A stretch of 5,542 bases of DNA, from the NCBI GenBank assembly GCA_015654715.1, contig JAATGK010000005.1:1-5542 (forward strand), given 5' to 3'. Every line of letters begins with the position of its first letter. The stretch's first letter is position 1. Positions 1 through 5,542 of the stretch are shown here, piece after piece. Origin of the DNA: Alphaproteobacteria bacterium. GTDB taxonomy: Bacteria; Pseudomonadota; Alphaproteobacteria; Micropepsales; Micropepsaceae. The position numbers and the translations under genes are program-made. The notes beneath the pieces were generated by a model. That model did not search any database. It saw nothing but the letters and a program-made list of their open reading frames with translations, and was not told the DNA's origin.

Positions 1-655
1 CATATTCACCATCGATCAGGATGATGCGCTTATCGCCTTGGCGCACTTCAGGCAGATAGCGCTGCACCATGATCGGTTCGCGATAGAAGGTGGCGAACAT
101 TTCGAGCAGCGAGCCGAGGTTTTCGTCGTCGGGTTTGAGGCGGAAGACGCCGGCGCCGCCATTGCCGTAGAGCGGTTTCAGGATGATGTCCTGATGCTCG
201 GCACGAAAGGCGCGGATTTCCGCCGGGTCCGACGTGATCAGGGTCGGCGGCATCACATTCTTGAAGGTGGTGACGAACAGCTTTTCCGGCGTGTTGCGCA
301 CTTCTTTCGGATCGTTGACCACCAGCGTTTTAGGATGGATGCGTTCGAGCAGATGCGTCGTGGTGATGTAACCCAAATCGAACGGCGGGTCCTGGCGCAG
401 CAGCACGACGTCGGCCTCGGACAAGTCGTAGCGAAATGGCTCACCGAGGGTGAAGTGATCGCCGAGGATCTGTCGCACGCTGAGCGGGCGCACCACAGCC
501 GTCACAACGCCATCGCGAAAGGTGAGTTGATGCGGTTGGTAATAGTACAGCGTGTGGCCGCGAGCTTGGGCTTCGAGCGCCAAGGCAAAGGTCGAATCCG
601 CCATGACCTTGACGGTCTCGATCGGGTCCATCTGGATGGCGACGGTCAGCGGCAT
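1..655 (-). CDS. gshB: Glutathione synthetase, N-terminal part (runs off the left edge)
   Basis: GshB is a cytoplasmic ATP-grasp ligase that joins gamma-glutamylcysteine and glycine to make glutathione, the second step of that pathway. The minus strand reads open from an ATG at 655 to the window edge, giving 218 codons of a family usually near 315 residues, so the C-terminal third is missing only because the window ends. Visible family signatures are the start [15 protein letters not shown] (residues 1-15), [11 protein letters not shown] (86-96), [13 protein letters not shown] (114-126), the ATP-grasp segment [14 protein letters not shown] (158-171) and [13 protein letters not shown] (198-210). 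The start is supported by an AAGGA site nine bases upstream and by the match of its first residues to the family. It lies 63 bases after yraN on the same strand and is probably the last gene of a rsmI-yraN-gshB unit. Nothing in the visible part looks damaged. Confidence 0.96.
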   Translation of the reverse strand, partial: MPLTVAIQMDPIETVKVMADSTFALALEAQARGHTLYYYQPHQLTFRDGVVTAVVRPLSVRQILGDHFTLGEPFRYDLSEADVVLLRQDPPFDLGYITTTHLLERIHPKTLVVNDPKEVRNTPEKLFVTTFKNVMPPTLITSDPAEIRAFRAEHQDIILKPLYGNGGAGVFRLKPDDENLGSLLEMFATFYREPIMVQRYLPEVRQGDKRIILIDGEY

Positions 656-664
656 GACGGCAAA

Positions 665-669
665 TCCTT
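665..669 (-). promoter_or_regulatory. Ribosome binding site of gshB
   Basis: On the minus strand the sequence AAGGA, within GAAGAAGGAT, stands nine bases before the gshB ATG at 655. It supports that ATG as the start. Confidence 0.7.
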
Positions 670-718
670 CTTCGACAAGCCTATAAATGGGTTTCCGCGG
701 CGGTGCGGCAAGGCCTTG

Positions 719-1090
719 CTACACTAAGTCGTCCGGGCGCCAGGCATCTTTCAAGTGGCGCGGGAAACGGCCGGGGATGACGGTGACGACATCAAACCGC
801 GCCGCCGCCGGTCGGCCGGCAAGATAGGCCCCCGCGGCGCGCACGATCCGGCCGCGCTGACGCAGGCCGACGGCTTCGGCGGCGAGTCCTTCCTCGGGCC
901 GGGCTTTCACTTCGATAAAACAGACAACCCCGGACGGGGCTTTGGCGATCAGGTCGATCTCGCCGAGGCGCGTCTTCACCCGGCGGCCGAGAATGCGATA
1001 GCCCTTGCAGACCAAGAGCGCGAGCGCGATCAGCTCGCCGCGCCGCCCGCGCTTTTCCGCCGCTTTATGCGTCTTGGTCCGGTCGCGCAT
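719..1090 (-). CDS. yraN: YraN/UPF0102 family nuclease-fold protein
   Basis: This small cytoplasmic protein belongs to the YraN (UPF0102) family, which has a PD-(D/E)xK endonuclease-like fold; its substrate and role are not settled. From the ATG at 1090 it has 123 residues, normal for the family. It shows a basic, Arg/Lys-rich N-terminus with AAEKRGRRGE (10-19), the core LGEIDLIAK (42-50), FIEVKAR (58-64) and RFDVV (98-102); Glu44, Asp46, Glu60 and Lys62 are the presumed metal-site residues. An in-frame ATG at 1114 would add eight residues, but neither start has a clear Shine-Dalgarno site. I prefer 1090 because the added residues do not look like the family. The gene overlaps the 3' end of rsmI by 26 bases, suggesting coupled translation. 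In E. coli yraN follows lpoA (yraM) beside rsmI (yraL), so the neighbourhood is conserved although yraN is on the rsmI side here. Confidence 0.9.
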   Translation of the reverse strand: MRDRTKTHKAAEKRGRRGELIALALLVCKGYRILGRRVKTRLGEIDLIAKAPSGVVCFIEVKARPEEGLAAEAVGLRQRGRIVRAAGAYLAGRPAAARFDVVTVIPGRFPRHLKDAWRPDDLV

Positions 1091-1988
1091 CTTTCTTCGC
1101 CAGAGCATGAGCATAAACTTGTTTGCGCGGCGCCTTCAGCAATTCGGACACCAGATCGACGGCGGCCCGCACCGGCATGAATTCCAGTGCCTTGTCGAGG
1201 GCGGCATCGACCGCCGTCATATCGGTTTCGGCTTCGTCCGCCGGACCAACCAGCAGCGTGATCTCGCCCCGGGGCTGGTCTTCCGCCGCATAGGCGGCAG
1301 CCAGGTCCGGCAAGCTGCCGCGCCGCACCTCTTCGTGCAGCTTGGTGAGTTCGCGTGTGACCGCGGCGGGACGATCGCCCAAAACCGCCGCCATATCGGC
1401 CAGCGACTCCGCCAGGCGTTGCGGTGAATCATAAAAGATCAGCGTGGCGCGCAAACTCTTCAGTTCAGCAAGCCAAGTGCGGCGCTCGGCCGATTTGGGC
1501 GGCAAGAATCCGGCGAACAGGAAACGGTCGGTCGGCAAGCCCGCCAGCGCCAGACCGGTCAGCGCCGCCGAAGCCCCTGGCAGGGCATGGACGGCAATGC
1601 CTTCGGCCAGCGCTTCGCGAACCAGCTTGTAACCGGGATCGGACACCAGCGGCGTACTGGCGTCGCTGACCAGAGCAATCCGCGCGCCCTGTCGCAGCTT
1701 GGCGAGGAGATGCGGGCGCTCGTGCGGGCCGTTGTGGTCGTTATAGGCCGTCAGCGGCCGCGAAATCGCAAAGATGGCGAGGAGCTTGGAGGTCACACGG
1801 GTGTCTTCGGCGGCGATTAAGTCCACCCCTTCGAGGACGTCCAGCGCCCGCAAGGTGACGTCCCGCGCATTGCCGATCGGCGTGGCCACGACATAAAGCC
1901 CGGGCGGCAGCGATGCTTCCGGTGATTGTACCGGCGTCCCGGAATGCTTAGGCTCGCCGCGTTGAGGAGCCCTCCATGTCTTCGCCAT
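1065..1988 (-). CDS. rsmI: 16S rRNA (cytidine1402-2'-O)-methyltransferase RsmI
   Basis: RsmI uses S-adenosylmethionine to 2'-O-methylate C1402 of 16S rRNA in the decoding centre of the small subunit. The 307-residue product has the tetrapyrrole-methylase fold: LYVVATPIGN (31-40), AEDTRVTSKLL (60-70), LVSDASTPLVSDPGY (106-120), ALPGASAALTGLALAGLPTD (135-154), FYDSPQRL (185-192) and TRELTKLHEE (211-220), then a C-terminal helical domain (about 255-295). The SAM-site loop reads SDASTP where the family usually has SDAGTP; the codon is AGT, one base from GGT. The first 28 residues are a variable extension, common in alphaproteobacterial homologues. The ATG at 1988 is the only standard start before the conserved core, a stop codon lies two codons upstream, and AAAGGA stands eight bases before it. 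The gene is divergent from the lipoprotein gene, with their 5' ends overlapping, and overlaps yraN downstream. Confidence 0.96.
   Translation of the reverse strand: MAKTWRAPQRGEPKHSGTPVQSPEASLPPGLYVVATPIGNARDVTLRALDVLEGVDLIAAEDTRVTSKLLAIFAISRPLTAYNDHNGPHERPHLLAKLRQGARIALVSDASTPLVSDPGYKLVREALAEGIAVHALPGASAALTGLALAGLPTDRFLFAGFLPPKSAERRTWLAELKSLRATLIFYDSPQRLAESLADMAAVLGDRPAAVTRELTKLHEEVRRGSLPDLAAAYAAEDQPRGEITLLVGPADEAETDMTAVDAALDKALEFMPVRAAVDLVSELLKAPRKQVYAHALAKKDARPDQDA
1964..1969 (+). promoter_or_regulatory. Ribosome binding site of the LpoA/LppC-type lipoprotein gene
   Basis: GAGGAG, within TTGAGGAG, lies six bases before the ATG at 1976 and fixes that start. The site sits inside the first codons of rsmI on the opposite strand. 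Confidence 0.8.
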
Positions 1989-3211
1989 TGCTTAAGTCCT
2001 TTACCCGCCCCTTGTGGCGCCTTTTTGCCATTGCCGCGTGCCTCATGATAGGTGCCTGCGCCAATCAGCAGGCCCTGCCGCCCGCCCAGGTTGCGCCCGA
2101 GCCGCCGCCGGCGCCGCACCAGATCTCAGCCGAAGCCCCCGAGTTCCTCAAGCTGCCCAATATCCCGCCCGGTGTCGTTCCGGTGCGGGTCGGCGTCATC
2201 CTGCCGTTCGACAATGCCAGCGCCAGCGTGCGCGCACTGGCCAAATCCATGATGCGGGCCGCGGAACTGGCGCTTTATGACGCCGGTAATCGCAATATCA
2301 TCCTGATGACCGCAGAAGACACCGGAACCCCGGCCGATGCCGCCGCCGCCGCCCAGAAGCTGCTCAACGAGGGCGCGGAAGTGATCGTCGGGCCGCTGTT
2401 CTCGGCCTCTGTGGAAGCGGTGGCACCGCTGGCGCGCGATCACGGCGTGCCGGTGCTGGCCTTCTCCACTGACCGCAAAGTGGCGGGAAACGGCATTTAT
2501 CTTCTCAGTTTCCAGCCGGAGAATGAGGTCAAGCGCATCGTCAGCTATGCCGTCAGCCAGGGCCACAGCAAGATCGGCGCCCTGATCCCGCAGACGGCTT
2601 ATGGCGACGTCGTGGAACAGGCGTTCCGGCAAGCGGCCGCAGACGCCCACGTTCCGGTCTGTGCGGTGGCGCGCTTCTCGCCCAATTCCGGGGCTCTGGC
2701 CGATCCCGCCGCCACCGTGGCCAAAGCGGGCTGCGATGCCATTCTGGTGCCGCAAGGCGGTTCGTTGCTCCGCGGGCTGGCGCAGACACTGGCGTACAGC
2801 AACGTCGATCCGGCCAAGGTGAAACTGCTTGGTACCGGCCTGTGGTACGAACCCGGCAGTCAGAAGGAAAGCTTGCTTGCGGGCGCCTGGTTCGCGGCGC
2901 CGCAGCCCTCCACCGACGACGCTTTCAACGCCAATTACCGCACCACCTTCGGCGGCGAACCGCCGCAACTGGCCTCGCTCGCCTACGATGCGGTGTCGCT
3001 GGTGGCGCTGCTCGCCAACGGGGTGCCTTATCACCGCTTCACGCCACGGGCGATCACCGATCCCAACGGCTTCAGCGGCGTCAGCGGCGTCTTCCGTTTC
3101 GCCCCTGACGGCACGGTCGAGCGCGGATTGGCGGTGCTGGCCGTGGAACCGGGCGGATTCACCCTGGTCAATCCGGCGCCGACGACGTTCCAGGCCGGGC
3201 CGCGGTCTTAA
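1976..3211 (+). CDS. LpoA/LppC-family lipoprotein (penicillin-binding protein activator)
   Basis: This is a predicted outer-membrane lipoprotein of the LpoA/YraM/LppC family; E. coli LpoA activates the peptidoglycan synthase PBP1A from the outer membrane. It has 411 residues. The N-terminus is a lipoprotein signal: basic residues Lys7, Arg11 and Arg15, a hydrophobic stretch at 16-25, and the lipobox IGAC with Cys28 as the lipidated residue. A Pro/Ala-rich linker (about 34-48) follows, then a type I periplasmic-binding fold from about 69 to 395, with VRVGVILPF (70-78), EVIVGPLFS (135-143) and VPVLAFSTD (158-166). It lacks the N-terminal helical-repeat domain of the roughly 680-residue E. coli LpoA, as expected for short alphaproteobacterial members, so activation of a PBP is inferred from family. 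The start has a strong ribosome site. It is divergent from rsmI, as lpoA is in E. coli, and convergent with hemW, sharing the TTAA at the stops. A solute-binding lipoprotein of an amino-acid transporter is a less likely alternative; no transporter genes are nearby. Confidence 0.88.
   Translation: MSSPLLKSFTRPLWRLFAIAACLMIGACANQQALPPAQVAPEPPPAPHQISAEAPEFLKLPNIPPGVVPVRVGVILPFDNASASVRALAKSMMRAAELALYDAGNRNIILMTAEDTGTPADAAAAAQKLLNEGAEVIVGPLFSASVEAVAPLARDHGVPVLAFSTDRKVAGNGIYLLSFQPENEVKRIVSYAVSQGHSKIGALIPQTAYGDVVEQAFRQAAADAHVPVCAVARFSPNSGALADPAATVAKAGCDAILVPQGGSLLRGLAQTLAYSNVDPAKVKLLGTGLWYEPGSQKESLLAGAWFAAPQPSTDDAFNANYRTTFGGEPPQLASLAYDAVSLVALLANGVPYHRFTPRAITDPNGFSGVSGVFRFAPDGTVERGLAVLAVEPGGFTLVNPAPTTFQAGPRS
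1997..2002 (-). promoter_or_regulatory. Ribosome binding site of rsmI
   Basis: On the minus strand AAAGGA stands eight bases before the rsmI ATG at 1988. It lies within the coding sequence of the divergent lipoprotein gene, so the rsmI leader must be transcribed from inside that gene. Confidence 0.8.
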
Positions 3212-4350
3212 TCGACCAAATTTGCGATTACCGCATTCAGCACCAGCAGGCCGGCGGGTGTGATGCGAAGCTGCGTGCCGTCGAGTGCAACAAAGCCTTG
3301 TTCGGCAAGATCGGCGATGCGAGCGGGGTTGGGCGTGGTATCCCAGCGGGCGCGGTAATCGGCAAGATCAAGGCCTTCCACCAGGCGCAGATTCATCAAA
3401 AGGTGTTCGCGGGCGGCGTCGGCGGGAGCGATTTCCTCCCAGGCAACGAAGCCGCGGCCGTCTCGCGCGACGCGTTCCCGCCAGCGCTCCGGGTGGCGCT
3501 CGCAAGCGGTGGCGAAGCGCTTGCCGTCCAGCTCCAGCCGGCCATGCGCGCCGGGACCGAAGCCGGCATAAGCGCCGTAACGCCAGTAGATCAGATTGTG
3601 GCGCGCCTCTTCACCGGGGCGGGCGTGATTGGAGACTTCGTATGCGGGCAGGCCGGCGGCGGTCGTGATTTCTTGCGTCGCCTCGTACAGCGACGCGGCG
3701 CGGTCGTCGCCGGGAATGGCGATCTTACCCTTCTGGTACAGCGCGGCGAATGGCGTCTGCGGCTCGATGGTGAGCTGATAGAGCGATAGATGCGAGGTGC
3801 CGAAGGCCAGCGCTTCGGTGAGTTCGGCTTTCCACGCCGCCACGGTCTGGTTCGGGCGGGCATAAATCAGATCGAGCGAAACACGGTCGAAGGTTTTGAG
3901 CGCCAGCGCCAGTGCGGCTTTGGCTTCTGTCAGATTGTGCAAACGGCCGAGAAAGCGAAGATCGGCATCATTGAGAGCCTGAATCCCCAGCGAGACGCGG
4001 TTTACCCCCGCCGCGCGGTAATCGGCAAAGCGCGACGCATCGGCACTGGCGGGATTGGCTTCGAGCGTGATTTCGACGTCGTTCGCCCACGGCCACAGCC
4101 GCTTGGCCTGATCGAGGATTTTTCCGACGCTGGCGCCACGCATCAACGAGGGTGTGCCGCCGCCGAAGAAAATGGTGTCGACAACCGGCCGCGCCTTGCC
4201 TTGCCGCGCCGCGACATGCGCCATTTCGGCGAGGATCGCATGGCACCAGCCCGCTTCATCGATGGCCGGGCGGACATGGGAATTGAAATCGCAGTACGGG
4301 CACTTGGCCGCGCAAAACGGCCAGTGGATATAAAGGCCGAAGCCCCTCAT
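3208..4350 (-). CDS. hemW: Radical SAM heme chaperone HemW
   Basis: HemW is a cytoplasmic radical-SAM family protein that binds heme and is thought to deliver it to target proteins; it was long annotated as oxygen-independent coproporphyrinogen oxidase. The 380-residue product is full length. The [4Fe-4S] motif is CxxxCxxC at Cys13, Cys17 and Cys20, followed by Asp-Phe, not the CxC of true HemN. SAM-binding features are GGGTPS (63-68), EANP (97-100) and [10 protein letters not shown] (115-124). [10 protein letters not shown] (160-169) and RHNLIYW (250-256), which carries the HNxxYW motif typical of HemW, support the HemW assignment. A HemN_C-type domain covers about 310-375. Its ATG overlaps the rdgB stop as ATGA, and no strong ribosome site is visible, so translation is probably coupled to rdgB. 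Its stop shares the TTAA tetranucleotide with the convergent lipoprotein gene. A second, diverged hemW begins at 5421. Confidence 0.96.
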   Translation of the reverse strand: MRGFGLYIHWPFCAAKCPYCDFNSHVRPAIDEAGWCHAILAEMAHVAARQGKARPVVDTIFFGGGTPSLMRGASVGKILDQAKRLWPWANDVEITLEANPASADASRFADYRAAGVNRVSLGIQALNDADLRFLGRLHNLTEAKAALALALKTFDRVSLDLIYARPNQTVAAWKAELTEALAFGTSHLSLYQLTIEPQTPFAALYQKGKIAIPGDDRAASLYEATQEITTAAGLPAYEVSNHARPGEEARHNLIYWRYGAYAGFGPGAHGRLELDGKRFATACERHPERWRERVARDGRGFVAWEEIAPADAAREHLLMNLRLVEGLDLADYRARWDTTPNPARIADLAEQGFVALDGTQLRITPAGLLVLNAVIANLVD

Positions 4351-4961
4351 GCAAGAACCGCTTTAGCGAACTTCTTGAACGCATTGGCGCGGTGACTGAT
4401 GGCGTGTTTGGCGGCCGGATCGATTTCGCCGAAGGTTTCTTTCATGCCATTGGCAACGAATATCGGATCGTAGCCGAAGCCGTTTTTACCGCGCGGGGGA
4501 AATTCGATGTGGCCGTGAACGTCGCCTTCATACACCTCGACGTTGCCTTGCGGATCGCACAGCGCCAGCGAACAGACGAACTTCGCAGACATATCGGTCA
4601 GTTGGAGCTCTTGGAACAGCCGCTCGATCTTGGTCATCGCGAGGGTGAAATCGCGATCCTCGCCCGCCCAGCGCGCCGAATAGATGCCGGGGCCGCCGTC
4701 GAGGGCCGCAACGGCGAGGCCGGAATCGTCAGCCAGCGCATAAGCCTTGGTGGCGAGCGCCGCGGCGCGGGCTTTCAAGATTGCGTTCTCGGCGAAGGTC
4801 GTTCCGGTCTCTTCCGGTTCGGGCAGACACAGCGCTCCAACGGAAACGGTCTCGATGTCGAACGGCTTCAAAAGCGCCGCGATCTCGCGCAGCTTGCCGG
4901 GATTATGCGTTGCGACCACGAGCCGCCCGCGGTCAAATCGCCGATATGCGCGCGTCGTCAT
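4347..4961 (-). CDS. rdgB: dITP/XTP pyrophosphatase RdgB (HAM1 family), complete copy
   Basis: RdgB hydrolyses dITP, ITP and XTP to monophosphates, keeping deaminated purines out of DNA and RNA. From the ATG at 4961 it has 204 residues, typical of the family. It shows ATHNPGK with the TxNxxK motif (Thr18, Asn20, Lys23), [15 protein letters not shown] (50-64), LADDSGL (76-82) with Asp79 matching the catalytic Asp69 of E. coli Rdg[11 protein letters not shown] (91-100), GFGYDP (161-166) and SHR (189-191). All key residues are present. A TTG at 4982 would add seven residues, but ATG 4961 fits the family better; a weak GAG lies about 13 bases before it. The likely rph stop is 13 bases upstream and hemW overlaps downstream by ATGA, so this is the middle of a rph-rdgB-hemW operon. 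Confidence 0.96.
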   Translation of the reverse strand: MTTRAYRRFDRGRLVVATHNPGKLREIAALLKPFDIETVSVGALCLPEPEETGTTFAENAILKARAAALATKAYALADDSGLAVAALDGGPGIYSARWAGEDRDFTLAMTKIERLFQELQLTDMSAKFVCSLALCDPQGNVEVYEGDVHGHIEFPPRGKNGFGYDPIFVANGMKETFGEIDPAAKHAISHRANAFKKFAKAVLA

Positions 4962-4974
4962 CGAGTCGTCACGC

Positions 4975-5016
4975 TCAACCAAGTTTCAAAACGCTCTTTT
5001 GCATGCCGATCAGCTG
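4975..5016 (-). pseudogene. rph: Probable 3' end of rph (ribonuclease PH), cut at the junction
   Basis: On the minus strand, just before rdgB, the codons read [13 protein letters not shown] followed by TGA (4975-4977). This resembles the C-terminus of RNase PH, which trims tRNA 3' ends; the E. coli protein ends in ELVATQKAALAN. In many alphaproteobacteria rph stands directly upstream of rdgB and hemW, and the 13-base gap fits. Further upstream the minus-strand reading frame is only the antisense of the second rdgB, so the rest of rph is absent. The match is short, about 13 residues, and the identification leans on gene order. The upstream end is uncertain by several bases because it coincides with the join. 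Confidence 0.5.
5005..5016. other. Junction of two unrelated rdgB-region sequences (chimera or rearrangement point)
   Basis: To the left, the minus strand reads as the end of rph followed by a complete rdgB-hemW. To the right, the plus strand reads as the inside of a different rdgB followed by hemW. Conserved RdgB sequence begins at about 5014, and the rph-like codons extend to about 5016, so the join lies in GCCGATCAGCTG, perhaps with a few bases shared by both sides (CAGCTG is itself a palindrome). Gene content, strand and codon use all change here. Confidence 0.75.
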
Positions 5017-5424
5017 GCCGATGATTCCGGCATCGCGGTCGATGCGCTGGGCGGCGATCCCGGCATCTATTCGGCGCGCTGGGCCGGGCCCAACAAGGAT
5101 TTCGCCCACGCCATGCAGACCATCGAGGACGAGCTGCAGAAGGCCGGCGCGACGACGCCCGACAAGCGCACCGCGCGCTTCATCGCGGTGCTCTGCCTGG
5201 CGTTTCCCGACGGCTCGACGCAGACCTTCCGCGGCGAGATCGAAGGCACGCTGGTGTGGCCACCGCGCGGGCCGAACGGCTTCGGCTATGACCCGATGTT
5301 CGTGCCCGAGGGTCAGCATGGGCAAGGCGGACGCACCTTCGGCGAAATGGGGGCGCACGAGAAGGCGCAACTGTCGCATCGAGCCCGCGCCTTCGCGGCG
5401 TTCGCGCACGCGGTGCTGAAATGA
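5014..5424 (+). pseudogene. rdgB: Second rdgB, 5'-truncated and diverged (no start, N-terminal third missing)
   Basis: The plus strand encodes about 136 residues of a second RdgB, beginning abruptly at [12 protein letters not shown]. It contains [30 protein letters not shown] and [17 protein letters not shown], ending at TGA 5422-5424. The catalytic-region aspartates (ADDSG), GFGYDP and SHR are kept. The roughly 65-75 N-terminal residues with the TxNxxK and EETG..F.ENA motifs are gone. Upstream, the same frame continues open to an ATG at 4747, but that stretch is the antisense of the first rdgB and not family sequence. The protein is only about half identical to the first copy by eye. It also has extra residues around GQHGQGGR, and its third codon positions are richer in GC (89 of 100 counted codons, against 36 of 50 in the first copy). 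It is joined to the second hemW by ATGA. It is either an artefactual join or a broken gene; as drawn it should not be active. Confidence 0.85.
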
Positions 5425-5542
5425 CGACACCGATCGGACCCGACAACCCCGGCTTCGGCGTCTACGTCCACTGGCCGTACTGCGCGGCGAAGTGCCCGTA
5501 TTGCGATTTCAATTCGCACGTCCGCCATCAGGCCATCGACCA
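5421..5542 (+). CDS. hemW: Second HemW, N-terminal fragment (runs off the right edge)
   Basis: The plus strand from ATG 5421 encodes 40 residues before the window ends. Residues 12-34 include [19 protein letters not shown], the HemW radical-SAM iron-sulfur motif with Cys21, Cys25 and Cys28 and the Asp-Phe that follows it in HemW. It is nearly identical to the first HemW over this motif (20 of 23 residues), but its first eleven residues ([11 protein letters not shown]) differ in sequence and are longer than the four of the first copy. Its ATG overlaps the stop of the truncated rdgB as ATGA, the same coupling as in the first pair. Nothing can be said about its integrity beyond the window. Confidence 0.9.
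   Translation, partial: MTTPIGPDNPGFGVYVHWPYCAAKCPYCDFNSHVRHQAID

Noticed and set aside
708..719. Perfect 12-base palindrome GCAAGGCCTTGC at the end of yraN, considered as a terminator or operator
   Set aside because: It has no loop and no T-run, and one 12-base palindrome is weak evidence. gshB follows 53 bases later on the same strand, so termination is not expected.
38..727. Plus-strand open frame of 229 residues at the left end
   Set aside because: It is the antisense of gshB, whose product matches its family throughout.
1926..1954. TTGTAC and TAGGCT, 17 bases apart, as a promoter for the lipoprotein gene
   Set aside because: Each element matches only three of six consensus bases, no better than chance in this sequence.
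2045..2050. TATCAT on the minus strand as a -10 box for rsmI
   Set aside because: It matches the -10 consensus at five of six bases, but no acceptable -35 lies 16-18 bases upstream. A promoter must exist nearby, but this site cannot be supported.
2126..3034. Minus-strand open frame of 302 residues inside the lipoprotein gene
   Set aside because: It is rich in His, Arg and Gly in the manner of antisense frames of GC-rich genes. The plus-strand product has a signal peptide, a lipobox and a recognised fold.
5001..5016. Clustered restriction-type palindromes (GCATGC, GATC, CAGCTG) as evidence of a cloning or ligation join
   Set aside because: Such short palindromes are common in GC-rich DNA. 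They are compatible with a ligation artefact but do not demonstrate one.
4747..5424. A single 225-residue plus-strand protein joining an unusual N-terminal region to the RdgB C-terminal part
   Set aside because: Its first 70 or so residues are the antisense of the intact first rdgB and do not resemble any family; only the part from about 5014 is protein-like. The long frame is an effect of GC-rich sequence.
4975..5542. The right end as a new defence or mobile system at a recombination point
   Set aside because: Everything on both sides is recognisable housekeeping sequence; there is no integrase, transposase, direct repeat or unknown gene.

Overview
The window looks like chromosomal DNA from an alphaproteobacterium. 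It is GC-rich and tightly packed, with genes that touch or overlap. The order rph(remnant)-rdgB-hemW, then a convergent LpoA/LppC-type lipoprotein gene, then rsmI-yraN-gshB, matches a housekeeping arrangement common in that class. No genus can be named from sequence alone. I see no RNA genes, insertion sequences, CRISPR arrays or attachment sites. No stretch over 300 bases lacks a gene; the longest gap is about 63 bases, between yraN and gshB.

Layout. Positions 1-655 (minus) hold the 5' two thirds of gshB (glutathione synthetase), which runs off the left edge. Upstream of it on the same strand lie yraN (719-1090) and rsmI (1065-1988), probably one transcription unit rsmI-yraN-gshB. Facing away from rsmI is a lipoprotein gene of the LpoA/LppC family (1976-3211, plus); the two start regions overlap by 13 bases. 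The lipoprotein gene converges on hemW (3208-4350, minus), and both stop codons sit in one TTAA. hemW is coupled to the upstream rdgB (4347-4961, minus) through an ATGA overlap. Just upstream of rdgB, about 4975-5016 on the minus strand looks like the last codons of rph (ribonuclease PH), the usual first gene of this operon.

The odd part is the right end. From about position 5014 the sequence becomes the interior of a second, diverged rdgB on the plus strand. It lacks the N-terminal third, including the substrate-binding TxNxxK motif, and is followed by the start of a second hemW (5421 to the window end), again joined by ATGA. Hand-counted GC at third codon positions is about 89% in the second rdgB, against about 72-76% in samples of the first rdgB and gshB. 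The simplest reading is that two different alphaproteobacterial genomes, or two distant loci, are joined head to head at about 5005-5016. This could be an assembly or amplification chimera, or a real rearrangement that cut rph and the second rdgB.

Functions. The genes are housekeeping: glutathione synthesis (gshB), 16S rRNA methylation (rsmI), a nuclease-fold protein of unclear role (yraN), a probable outer-membrane activator of peptidoglycan synthesis, nucleotide-pool sanitation (rdgB) and heme handling (hemW). I found no convincing new biological system. The join at about 5010 is the feature most worth checking.
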